64,000 nucleotides of DNA from Eutypa lata. Taxonomy: Eukaryota > Ascomycota > Sordariomycetes > Xylariales > Diatrypaceae. The notes under the pieces are model-generated. The model was not told the origin of the DNA. It saw only the letters and a list, made by a program, of their open reading frames with translations, and did not search any database. The first letter of the stretch is position 1. Each line of letters opens with the position of its first letter. The position numbers and the translations under genes are program-made. Below, one piece after another: positions 34,307-45,799 of the stretch. The stretch is from NCBI GenBank assembly GCA_022661535.1, contig JAKULF010000008.1:3224001-3288000 (forward strand). The letters are read 5' to 3'.

Positions 34307-35903
34307 GAGGACCCTGTGGCTGAGGCATATTCGTGCATCTCTATTTGATTCGGGTCTTGAGACATCGGCAATGCCCATGCGTGGTGGAAGGCATAGTAGA
34401 AGAGCTTGGGAAGGTGCAACCGACGGAGAGGAGTCGAATTTAAAGTTTGAAGATGAGGTTTTGCTCTTTCTACAATAATGGAGTTTGTATGGTAGGGCTT
34501 TTGGGCGGAAAAAAGAAACCCTTACATTGGGCTGGCGTTCTGGGAGAGGATCACCTCGGCGTATGGGAGGGAAACAATCGCATGCATGCATATTTTTTGG
34601 TCCCAAGCTGTTTTCCTGACGACGATAATTTGTTACGGTTTTCTGATGGGATGGGCGATGCGACGAACTTCCTGGCTGCCTTAATGCTCTGTTCTGTTTT
34701 GCTCTGCTTTCAATATAATACCCCAGTTCGTTTACGGGTTTTTCTCATTATCAGGTCATTATCACGAGGGGGGAGGAGGAAGGGGGGCCATCGGATCTGT
34801 AGACTCTTTTTCTTCGTCTGGGCTATCAGGGTAAGGAACCAACTGTCAGTGTTGTTGTATCGGTCCACATAAGTGGTGCTCTTTTTGACAGATTACATGT
34901 ATAGCTCTCAGCAACCTGCATTGCGTTGCCTTAAACCAAATCGATGAATGATTCAACTGTCTGGGTGTGCTTCTTCTCTGCTTGATTATCTGTTCTATTT
35001 TACACAATACTATTGTCAGGGGCCTATGAATTCAGCCACAGAATATGATCTAACCATAAGCTTGATTTACTCTTCATAATGAACCCAGGAGCATTGTTCT
35101 GTATGTCTACTGAGTTAATATAGAGTCCCTGAAGAGGGAGGTCACGTGCCTTCCACTGCCAGACAGCAAAAGATGGAGTAGACGCAATGTTATTATGTAA
35201 TCGAGTTCCTGGAAGACACATACATACAGCCAGTATCCACTGTCCTACAGATGACAGCACCGCTTAGGTAATTGTTGGCATATGAAGTATGACATAAGTG
35301 TTCTAGCCTAAATAATAACACTTAACATGTAACGGTAGCTCCGGACACCTTCAATAAGAGGTAAGTCGTATTGTTATTAAATACATAAATATCCAATACA
35401 ATACCGAGGCAATAGGAATACTGAATACGTGTAGTTAGCTTACCTTAGCATTTGGAGATCTGCAGCTCTACTTCTAAACCACCACAGTCAAGTTGCGAAC
35501 ATAACTACAGGGCACATGAGCTTTCGCTTCTGACAGCTGACCTTATTCCTCCTTCCATCACGTAACAGACGACCGCGTTGCGTTATCCTGCCTTCCGATG
35601 CTCACTTGTCTTTAATTCCTACTGTTTCAACTATAACTCGAATTCCTTTCCGATTTCCCAATCAATCCGAACCGAACCGCACTGTACATCCTATGCCCAC
35701 GCGACAACACTCATCGCCGTTATAATCATTGAACAGACCTGTATCATACGGACGGACAGGCGGGCGAACCTGAACAGCTACTACCTACGAGCTTCAAGAT
35801 CGCCAGATTTCACCTAATCCCCCACCAACTCCCACCTCCGGCAGCGTTGATCGCGGGGAACGACGCGCGCACGCTCGATCGAAAGCACACACACACACAC
35901 ACC
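34307..35903. other. Intergenic between spt20 and atg27
   Basis: The first ~600 bases are the probable 3' UTR and flank of spt20. The last ~350 bases are the atg27 leader, which includes a CACACA tract directly before its ATG (about 35,886-35,901). I see no gene between them. Confidence 0.5.
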
Positions 35904-37307
35904 ATGAAGTTCTCATCAATACCGACGACAGCCGGAGGAGATGCCGGCGTCCTCCTCTCGCTGCTCCTGCTGCTGCCCCAGGCCGTCACCGCGCAGTTCG
36001 CGTGCAACAACGTCGTGGCCGATAAGCAGAAGTACAACTTCAAGGCGCTAGACGGCGCCCACAGCGTCGTCATAAGTAAGGACGAAGGGGCTAGCTACCT
36101 GAACACCACCTACACGGTCGATATCTGCCGGCCCTTGAAGAAGACGGGCGATGTGCCGAAGCATCAGCAGTGTCCTAATGGGTCTAGAGGTATGTTTTGT
36201 TTGTGTTCTATTTCTATATTCATGCGTTAGGCTGGATAGTCTATCTACGTCCTGTGCCTCTTTCTCTTCGGGCCATCTATCTAAAACAAGTAATCTGTAT
36301 ATAATCCACGTTCCTTTACTAACAAAGGCAACCCCAACCCACAGTCTGCGCCATCCAGCGCACGATCGGCAAAGACGAGAGCAACCCCGGCGACGTGATC
36401 CTGAAAGCCTTCCCCATCGCGGGCAACCTCCTCGACTACGGCGGCAAGAGCCTAGACCCGGAGATCGCGCGGCTGTCCCCGAGGACCTGCCCAACGCCAA
36501 CGTGGAGGATAACCAAGGCGGCTTACGCCTCACCCTGAAGGGCGGCTTCGACGAGAACCCTGAGCACGGCGGCAAGCGCGAGCAGAAGGCCATCATCACG
36601 TTCGTGTGCGACCCCGACCGCGAGGGCACCGAGGGCGAGTTCGACCCCGAGGACAAGTACGAGGATGGGGATGGGCCGATCAGCGAGGAGGAGGCTGTGG
36701 TGGACGCTGAAATGCTCCAGTCCAGGCGGAGGAGCAATCCGCTGTTCTACAGGGCCGAGGATGGTGGCGATGATGGGGATAAGGAGGGAGATGGAGATGG
36801 AGAGAAACCTACTGGCGAGATCCAGCTCGGCGCCGGAAAGAACGCCAGTCTGGTCTTCGATAGCTGGGGCGCCTCCGACGAGAACGCCAATATGGATGTC
36901 CTGCGCCTGACCTGGCGCACCAAGTATGCTTGTGCAGGGCGCGCTGACGAGGGGCCCGATGATTCGGCGAGCGCGCATTGGGGGTTCTTTACTTGGCTTG
37001 TTATTCTGTGAGTTTTTATGCTTTCTCTATGGGCCCCTTAGCCCAATTTTACCCTCCCCTCCCCTATCCTATCTTGAGGCGAAGGGCAAAAAAAACTAAT
37101 ATGCTACGCAGCGTCTTCCTCGGCACGGCGGCCTACCTCATCTTCGGATCCTGGCTTAACTACAACCGCTACGGAGCGCGTGGCTGGGACCTCGTACCCC
37201 ACGGTGATACTATTCGCGACATCCCGTACCTCCTGAAGGACTGGACACGGCGGGTGCTGAACACGGTTCAGGGAAGCGGCAGCCGAGGCGGCTACAGTGC
37301 GGTATGA
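35904..37307 (+). CDS. atg27: Autophagy-related protein 27, one apparent frameshift
   Basis: Atg27 is a type I membrane protein that cycles between Golgi, endosome/vacuole and Atg9 vesicles and is needed for normal Atg9 trafficking. Exons are 35904-36189, 36345-37007 and 37112-37307, with introns of 155 and 104 nt. The N-terminal signal peptide ends near VTAQFAC; the luminal domain shows HSVV, NTTYTVDICRPL, QQCPNGSRVCAI and a very acidic stretch (EDKYEDGDGPISEEE and DGGDDGDKEGDGDGE). One membrane segment spans exons 2 and 3 (TWLVILLVFLGTAAYLIFG). The protein ends in GGYSAV: yeast Atg27 also ends in a YSAV tyrosine sorting signal. A C4 run at 36477-36480 is one base short; correction gives 381 residues. 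Confidence 0.9.
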
Positions 37308-40037
37308 TGTGATGTGATGCGATTAACGGCGGCTAATTACCACGTTGCCACCCAGTCCAGGCTGAGGCTGTCAATAGAAATTGTATAAGGAATTTGGTGC
37401 GTAGGACCGACTACAACGGTGTTTGGATGGGCAGATAAGCTGCGGTTGCCGTGGAGGTTTGAAGGGGATAGATGGGATGGAAAGCAAAGGAGGTCGAACG
37501 CTATGCATTTTATTGAATCCATGTGACGTTTCAGAGAGGGTGTTTTGTCTTTTGAGCAGCGGCCCTTCAGTTCCGTGTTGCTCACGGTGTTGTTTGTTGA
37601 CTGGGTTTTCCCTCCTTTTTATTACTATTAAATAGGGGTTGTTTTTTTATACCGGCTCCAGTTCTCCTTCTTTTACTTGTACACATAACATACATAGAGC
37701 GAGGAGTGAAATGAGACTTGATAGGGGCATTGTTGGGAACTTCGAAATAAATCGGATTTTTTTGGAGATTAAAGATGAACGGGAGAAAACGAGTTCATTC
37801 AATGCTATGCAATCACTCGAGTCTGCTGTGCTAAATTATGCTTTTAAATAAGGGGCTGAATTGAATAGAACATTCGCTCAGTCAGTGCCTACTTAAGTAG
37901 CCACTTTATTGCGCCGATGTAGACTTTTTGAGTCTTCGGGATGTAGAAAGGAAAGAAGTCTTCATTATGAGATAGGCATTGAAGGACTAGGGGTGAGCAT
38001 TGTGTATTTATCTACCGACCTGGCTCTCGACTGAAGGGTGAATAAGCCATAGACGTTCTAGTTTACATGTAATTGTTAAAGTTACTGGGGCATACATATC
38101 TATACCCCCTTTGGCCCTGATTAGAAACTAGACGAGTAATTATTGCTTGTTCCTAATTTGATCTTTCGGCTTGTATGTGTTGCGATCGATAAGAATACTT
38201 AACTCGCAAGAGGTGTATTTTCTTCAAACTAACACATGGAAACATGAAATAAAACTGGCTGGGGCTTGATGGAGTCCAGGCGCTCCTCTTGAGAGTGCCA
38301 TTTCCAAGCAAGACAAGATAGCAAATTGCACTTCCACACGACATTGTTTCTACTATTATCTCCCAACTTAAGAGCAGCGACATTGATGATACCACCCTCA
38401 AACGCTAAATACAGGAGCAATTGGCGCCGTATCCGGAATATCTGAGGGTGTCGTTTGTTTCTCTTAGCTGGCAACAAAATGTAGAAGCATTCGCAACATG
38501 ATAAGACCCGACCTGATATAGAACTCCGGCGCAAGGAAGCCTTGGAGACTGGGCTCACACGGAAGGGAGTCCTGACAACCACACCAGAGGAATTTGAGTG
38601 TTCGTGGAATCAAAATATAGCTTTTGTCGCAGAACGGGAGAGTGGCCTGGAAAGCAGAAAAGGGGTTATAAACAGAAACTTGTAGGAACTCGAAGAAAAA
38701 TGCCCAGAAATAAGGGAAAGCGAGTTGACAGCTGGTGAGAGAGTAGTTGAGATGTTGATGAGTTTAATGGCCCTTATATGTCCTAATGTACATATATCTT
38801 GGGAGGGGGTACAATGGTAGTAGTGACACTCTCTATATATTCTAGAGGCGTAATGTCTGCTGTGCAAATCATATGCATACTCTAATTCCACGGTACTGGT
38901 TTTGCTTCTCTAGACCTAGATTCCCTACCTATTAGAGCTTCGGGAACTCGGTGGCCGTGAGATTACAACAATTGCACTAGCGCGATCTTGCTCTGTAAAG
39001 CAGAGGGGTAGATCAAGCGAGAAATTTCACAAGTAGGTGAGGAGACTTCCGGCTGGAAGACATCGGAAATATGAGTGCTTCCTTGGATATTATGATAGAA
39101 CAGCAAAGTGCCGATATATCCCATCTCAAGTATGGAGACCGTATGTGTGCCCCTAGCTTCAACACTCTGGACATGTACTAGGTAATATCCACAAAAAGGC
39201 GATATGTATTTCTGACATCAGAGACCATAATCATATTCAGAGGTATAGAAACGTCATCTTTCATGACAATAATTATAGATAGCCCTCGGTTTGTTAGAAG
39301 CTCATGATGAGTGCGTATAGGATACCTAAGGGCTCTAAATCTGTAGATCGTAAAGGGCGGGCATTCTTGCGCCTTGTGCGGGTCGAATATTCTGTGAGAT
39401 GAATACTTGGTTCCTTTAAAATCGTATTATTGGTCTCGTTATCCCTTAAACTTCTAACTTATTGGGAGCAAATAGGACTTATATAAAATAGTAGTCGTCT
39501 GTAAGTTACATAGTAGTCGGCATACCGAGAATGGTGGCGTTGTTTATATAATTGCACCTGCCCGTTTCGAGTAAGACGTATTTACAGCATTTGTCACCCT
39601 GTCCGTGCTAACCAACCAACACGAGAGCTCATAGCTTGGCAAAGGCCATTACGATAAGCAATGTCAATAAATCGGATATCGCGGGACTCTCTCTGCCTTA
39701 TCTACGAGCTATCATCGATTACGGGAATTGCGGTAAAGAAGAAGATGCGTCTAGAACGTCGTTAGTAGACGAGCACTGGGAATGGACGCCAAGGATGACG
39801 GGAATTCAAATTACTACCGTCTCCGAGTGTGGCAATATTCCGTTTTTATGAAGATTGAATCCAAGGCTCCCAATTCACAGTCAACTAACTAGACTCGTGA
39901 AACAAGACAAGCCTTCGACGGCAGCCTCCCTGATCACGGTGATCACTCGACACTTTTTGCCCGGCTAGGTAGTCTAGTAAAGTAGATAATTAACCCGCCA
40001 ATAAGCGCAACGCGCAAACCGCTTAAGCAATTAATCA
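37308..40037. other. Intergenic, no supported gene
   Basis: These 2.7 kb contain several short ORFs (such as minus-strand 38,229-38,582 and plus-strand 39,636-39,851) without ATG starts, domains or splicing. I see no repeat or RNA gene. Confidence 0.5.
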
Positions 40038-40798
40038 ATGGTCACCCAAAACCATCCAGGCTCCAGTAGTCTGCGGCCATCCACGCTGATCATTGGATTC
40101 GCCTTGATATTCCTCATTTGGTACAGCACATTAAGCAGCCGCTCCACGATCACGACCGCGACTACGACCACCTACTCCAAATTTATCACGATGACCAGCA
40201 ACACCAACACCAACACCAACACTGGCAGCGGCAGTGGGAGCGTCAGCGGCAGTACGCATCATAACATAGATATATCCTCATCACTCAACGTCTCATCCCG
40301 ACAGACCGGCACATCACCACCGCGCATCACCTTCAGCGTGACGAACAACTCGTCCCGACCACTAACGATACTAGCATGGGACACGCCGCTGGACCCTCTG
40401 GCGTTGCAACTAGGACGCGCCACCGTGTCCGTATTGACACCCGGAAGAACAGATGAGGAGCAGCAGCCACCGCAGCCCCTAGACCTCCCCATCATCCAAA
40501 TCCGTCGCAAGATGCCGCCCGGTCCCGAGGCGCTCGTCACCATCGAGCCCGGCGCGACGGCCGAGAACGATGTCGTGCTGCGCGAGGCCCTCGTGCCCCC
40601 GAGAAGCTGCTGGAGATCGCCGCGGCGGGGGCGAGGCTCTCGGTCGCCTGCCGGGGTCGGTGGACGACGGTCTGGCCCGGGAGGGCGGAGAACGTCACCG
40701 AGGAGATGAGGAAGGAGTTGAGTGGGGGCGGGACGGTGCTTAGCGGGGCTTATGAGAGCGAGCCTTTGGAGTTGAAGATAGATCCCGTCGAGTTATGA
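40038..40798 (+). CDS. Unknown fungal protein with N-terminal membrane anchor, one apparent frameshift
   Basis: I do not know the function. A hydrophobic segment at about residues 18-33 (STLIIGFALIFLIWY) looks like a signal anchor, followed by a Thr/Asn/Ser/Gly-rich linker. The remainder reads like a beta-rich domain: ITFSVTNNSSRPLTILAWDTPLDPLALQLG, then LPIIQIRRKMPPGPEALVTIEPG. I recall similar segments in uncharacterised conserved fungal proteins, which usually lack the anchor; the real start could therefore be one of the internal Met codons (for example MTSNTN). A C5 run at 40596-40600 is one base short; with it restored the frame continues through RWTTVWPG to a stop at 40796-40798, for 253 residues. 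Confidence 0.65.
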
Positions 40799-41292
40799 AT
40801 ATTTGTTAATGTTTGAGATTGAGGTCAGGTTGGTTCACCACGAGAACTTTGGTTGGTTAGTTCATTAATATCTATATCTATATATATGTATGTACAGGAA
40901 TGCATGCGGCGTCGATGGCAAGATCGTGAGATGAAGACAAGTGTACTTATGGTCTTTGGTATATGGGCCCCTAACATGCCAATTCGGGTTCACTACGAAA
41001 TATAAGCGACCGCCATCTTCCTTGCCCGGCCCCCTTTTGTTAGGGCTGGCGGGCTGGAAGAGCTGAGCACCCGTCTCCACAGCGGAAGCTAAGTTAGCAC
41101 GGTTAGGGCTTAGTTCAGGCATGGATCCAGGATGACAGGCCTCAAAATTGGGGATTACTGTCTACTCTCTACATGTACTCCGTAGGTATGTGAAGCAGTT
41201 CTCCTCATTGACACTTACGTATGTAGGATCGATGATTCAGTCGCAATCTATGATCACATTATCTGACCACATCTAGAGCCACGGCAACAGGG
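40799..41292. other. Intergenic, no supported gene
   Basis: This is the 3' flank of the unknown gene and the promoter of the HET gene. A short ATCTAT/TATATA tract lies near 40,870. Nothing else is visible. Confidence 0.5.
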
Positions 41293-43837
41293 ATGCTAGG
41301 CATGGATTTGAGTAACAATGACCGATATGAACAACTCGTGGCAGAGAACACCGTGGTCGAACTCGGTCGACTTTGCCCGACGTGCACCAGTTTTGTGAGA
41401 GGCTCTGCATTGATCAGGAGGCTGATGCAGGGAAGAAATATCAGGATCGGTACTACGGAGACTACGACGCTATGTTCCACCGAGAGGCTGAAGGCCGGCT
41501 ATCGCGGTGGATGCCACCTCTGTGCTCTCGTATGGGAGCATGCCGGCGGCCGATTACTTGATCCAGAGCAGCAGACGATCGCAGCGACGGAGGTAGCAGT
41601 TGAGATCCGAGCCAGAAATATAGACAAAGAGTACGAAAGGGACACACAGCAGTTGAGTTCTACTCGGCGATACATGTGGAAATTAAATCCACCATACATG
41701 TAAATTATGCCAAAAGGATGCATCAGAAGTGTAGACACCGCTAACTCAAGTTAGTGGAGAGCGAGGGCTCCTCTATTTACACCTGCCCGTTGTTCGAGAC
41801 CATGAAGCGCGCTTTGCCGATATATCAGGAAGCTTCAAGTGGAGTCAGCTTTATCTGTATCCCTCTTCATGTAAGTTTCTTCGAGTAGATCCTGGTAATG
41901 ATGGTTTTTCATCAGCCCACTTCATAGATCCAGATCTTAATCAGGCAACCTTAAACCACCAATATGTTTCCGTTTCTTCGAAAGTCAAACAGAGCATTCT
42001 GCAAATCGAAGCCTGGTTTCAGAAATGCAGCACAACACATGCGAAGTGCCGTGATTTCCCCAACCTCGTAGCCCCGGACGGACAACTGCCCTCACGGATC
42101 CTCGACTTGCGAGGTGACAAAATCAAGCTCGAATGCTCAGTTCGGGACATACCCAACTTCCGCTATACCACCCTTAGCCACATGTGGGGTCCAGATCCAT
42201 CGACATACTTACAGCTGAAGCAAGAAAACTTGGAGGCTTTCAAGTCAGAGATACCATCCTCCCAGTTGCCAGCTAAGTATTTGGACGCGGTTGAAGTCAC
42301 GAGGGCCTTGGGGTTCCACTACCTCTGGATAGACTCTCTCTGCATAATCCAGGACTCGCCGGAAGATTGGAAGAGAGAGGCGCTCAAGATGGCTGCCATG
42401 TACGGCAGGACAGCCTGCAACATCTCCTACACGCACCCGTCGTCCGAAGCGGCTACCAAACTCCATCTCAGGGACCCCCGAGTACATCTCCCCTGCATGC
42501 TGAAACCCGAGATCCTGGAACTAGGAGGTGTCGACAGTAGGCATCATCGCCACGTGATATCCACAGCTAGTCTTATCAATCCACCACCACCACCACAGTC
42601 TAACGCCGTCGTGGTCCAGCACGTGGCGGGCATCATGACGAAGTTCTGGTCGCCCAACTCCTACAAGGGCCTCTGGCCGCTCCTGACGCGGGCGTGGGTA
42701 TTCCAGGAGCGGCTCCTCTGTCCCCGCAACGTCTACTACGGCCACGACCGGCTGCTGTGGGAGTGCTGCGAGGAGGTCCACGACGAGTTCTACGGGCCGC
42801 TGGAGCACAGCCCCCGGTCCAAGGAGCGGTTCCACGCCATCTTCTCGGGGTCCGAGGAGAACGGCGGCTGGCACAAGTACTTCGTCGGGACGCTCCGGGG
42901 GCAGTGGCACCTCCTCGTCCAGGATTACCGCGCCCTGGATCTGACGTTCGAGAAGGACCGGATCATCGCGTTTGCCGGGATCGCGAAGGCCGTCCAGACG
43001 CGGACGCGGTTCACCTACCTGGCTGGCATCTGGGAGCTGGCCGAATTCGACCTCCTGTGGACCACGAGCCAGCAACAGCGGCGACCGGAGGAACAGCGCC
43101 GCGGCCGCGACGAAGTCGGGGGACAACCGGCGCGCGTCCCTTCGTGGTCATGGTTCTCGGTGCCCGGAAATGCTCCGGGTCAGAAAGGCGTTCAGACCGT
43201 GGACTTCACGGTGTGCACCACCATGTACGCACGCTCGTCCGCTGCTATCTACCAAGCTAGGGTGAAATCGCACAGCAGCAGCAGCAGCAGCAGCCGTTCC
43301 GGGTGTCCAGAAAGCCCAGACGACCCAGAAAATAGGCTCCTGTACGATTTCGAAGACCTGAGCATTACGCTGAGAACTCACAGGATCGACTGCACGCTGA
43401 GATGGAACGATGCTGGCAATGCTATCCACCTCCTCCCGCTCGGTGAGTATGCAGCGACGAGTAGGCATTGGCTGGAGCCTAATAACGCTATGAAATATGC
43501 GCATGACGACGCAGTTGTTCTGCGGCAGCCGGGGTCCGAACTCCCGCGTGATGCTTGTATGGTACTGACCCTCCTCGAGGGGTGGCATGTGACTGCGACG
43601 GCAGAGCGCAAGTTCGGTCTTCCTCGGCCTCTGGGTTCTGAGAATGACCCGGGGGCCGGGACACACTGGCAATATGCGGGGCTGGTGGTTGTCCCGTCGG
43701 GCAAAAGGGGTTGTGGCCTCGAAACGTGGCGGCGCATCGGCGTCTTCCTGTTTGGCGACAAGGAAGACGGGGACGTGGAGTTCAACACGCCTTTTAAACT
43801 GGATGATAGCGAGGAGGTGGATGTGGTCCTGGTCTAG
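41293..43837 (+). CDS. HET-domain (heterokaryon incompatibility) protein
   Basis: HET-domain proteins mediate non-self recognition and cell death on hyphal fusion. Exons are 41293-41699 and 41755-43837; the 55-nt intron has a CTAAC branch and joins the frame as PPYIGERGLLYLHLP, giving 829 residues with no frame break. An N-terminal segment has paired Cys (LCPTC and GGCHLCALVWEHA), usual in this family. The HET domain begins at about residue 273 with YTTLSHMWGPD, then QLPAKYLDAVEVTRALGFHYLWIDSLCIIQDSPEDWKREA and AAMYGRTACNISYT. Downstream is the typical PLLTRAWVFQERLL, LLWECCEEVHDE and PSWSWFSV region. No partner domain (NACHT, WD40, ankyrin) is fused. The gene converges on a helo-like gene 265 bp away. 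Confidence 0.92.
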
Positions 43838-44102
43838 TAGGCCTTCAAGGACGGAGATATAATCGCATTGAAACTGTATATAAGCTTCTGTAAGTTGGTA
43901 TGTCGTTGGTTTACTAGTGTCTGTTCTAAGTTCGTGATGGATATTGAACTGTGTCAGTCGTTAGGTATTCTTATTTTGATCTAATATCCATGTATATCTA
44001 ATAGCTACCGAACATCCCCAATGTTAGATTTGAATAGTAGCCACTTTGGCGTTGGATAATCACCAGGTTCACCTCCATGGCATATGTTACGGCGCCTGCT
44101 AG

Positions 44103-45465
44103 CTAATGTGGTCCGGGATGAGTTAACTCGTTGATGAGACTCAGTTCCGCCGGAATCTGCTGAGGCATCTCGTGAGGCCCAGGAAGTTCGGCCGTTATCT
44201 GAGTCGAATCATATGGGATATGATACATCATTGAACTCTCCTGCACTGGATTGGAGGGTATGTCATTTGACCTGAAACAAGAAGGTCCGAAGGCGAATGA
44301 AGGCCTTGGATACGCAATACTAGAATCCGGATCTGGCGTCGCCCGAGCTCGTCTGCGTTTTGACATAATAGCTGAGATGGGATATAATGCAACAGCTAGA
44401 GTTTTCGTGGTTGCGGACTTTACCCCTTTCGCGATATTCCTTCGTGAGTTGGAAAACCTTGTGGTCCTAGCCTGCTTGATTTCCAGTGTTGAAGCTTGCG
44501 GGTGAGAGCATGGGTTGCTTTCGGAAACGTATTGGTTCTCTACAGCGTTGCCATCAACCTCATGCACATTTGATGGCGGGTATGCAGCTGGTGGTGGTCT
44601 TGGTACAACACCTGGCTCGATGCCAGATGTCGAGGGACTTGTGGGTTGAGGTGCCAGGTTTGATTGCTCGGGCATCTCAACCCTTCCTGTCATTGTTCCT
44701 TCGATTTGAGAACCACCCTGTTGAAAGGGTGGTATCGGCATATCCAACTTAGCTTGGGAGCCATCGTCAACCATCGAAGCTGATAGGGTGCGGGGTTGAT
44801 TATCCGATAGCCCTGTATGGGTCGTAGAAACACTTGCAAATGTGCTCGTCGAGTTGATTCTTGTGAGCAGCTCATCGTATCTACATTTCTCTTGCAGGTA
44901 TTTCTGGGTGTAAAGCTCCTTCTCGAACATTAGCTCGCGGATCTTAGCTCGATGCGCAGCCATTGTAGCTTCACTGGGATTGCTAAAGCAGACATGTTAG
45001 CGTCGCTCATTGCATTGCGGTCTGCACTTACTCGCTTGTGAGCTGATTGGCACTCGTAATGACCTGGAGTAGAAGCTGTAGGTTCCCCTTCATCCTGTCC
45101 AAGTTGGATCTCAGAAGTCCTATCTTCGACTCGCGGAAATATATTTTCCATTTCCCCATACCATTTCTTCTGATATTGGCGATTATATCTTCCATAGCCT
45201 GAAAAATGGCATCGCACTCCGCTACAGCATCTCTGGCAAGATTGATGCTCCGTTCCGAGACCAGCGCCTGGATCCTAGGGTCTTTCAGGAGCGAGCCTAG
45301 TTCTGAGATGACATGCGAGGTAAAGTCAATGTCCTTGTCCAAACCCTTTAGGCGTTTATCGACTCCGGCGACCGAGGACCCATAATCTTTCAGTGTTCGT
45401 CCAAGGTGTAGTCCAAAGGACGACACCTGTATGATGGAGGCTAATAGCCCGATCACCTCGGCCAT
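44103..45465 (-). CDS. Helo-like/STAND N-terminal domain protein without NOD module
   Basis: Exons on the minus strand are 45465-45032 and 44982-44103 (49-nt intron), giving 437 residues. The first ~150 residues match the fungal N-terminal domain found on STAND (NOD-like) proteins: MAEVIGLLASIIQVSSFGLHLGRTLKDYG, then LDKDIDFTSHVISELGSLL and a helix that ends WKIYFRESKIGLLRSNLDRMKGNLQLLLQVI. In NLR-type proteins this region precedes a nucleotide-binding domain; here there is none. The rest is Ser/Pro-rich with a basic stretch (KRRRARA) near residue 355. Such stand-alone proteins are common in Pezizomycotina; function is unknown, and a link to cell death signalling is inference from the family and from the neighbouring HET gene. 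Confidence 0.75.
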
Positions 45466-45799
45466 ATTGTTGTGTCCATCTTGTCGTTAGGATGGGTTTT
45501 TAAAATGATCCGACAGAAGATCTCGATGAATTTTCGCGGGTAGATATGAATATGCGTTCTAATGAGTGTGCCTTACCCCTCGATGGACTAGTTAGGGGTG
45601 GCTTATCAATGGGAAGCTGAATAGGCTGACTGACTTGGTGGGGGCTGTGTTCAGCCCCCGATTGAGGTTTACAAGGATCTCTAAGCCAGGTGGCGTCCTT
45701 GCTAAGCGAGTGCAACAAACTGGGCGGCAACTTATTCAAAGGAAAATAAATTTATTAGCTATTAAAATGTAGAAAAACACAATGGGGTCTAGTTGTCCA
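45466..45799. other. Short intergenic region
   Basis: This is the promoter of the helo-like gene and the 3' flank of the exonuclease gene. No other feature is seen. Confidence 0.5.

Noticed and set aside
32589..34606. Long antisense and alternate-frame ORFs rich in Cys, Ala, Leu or Ser across the spt20 repeats
   Set aside because: They are other-frame readings of the CAG/CAA tracts (poly-Gln in the true frame) and have no domain content.
39636..39851. 71-codon plus-strand ORF
   Set aside because: It opens at TTG rather than ATG and has no recognised motif or splice signals.
42521..43265. Overlapping long ORFs on both strands inside the HET gene
   Set aside because: They come from high GC3 codon usage in the HET coding frame; the HET frame alone shows domain motifs.
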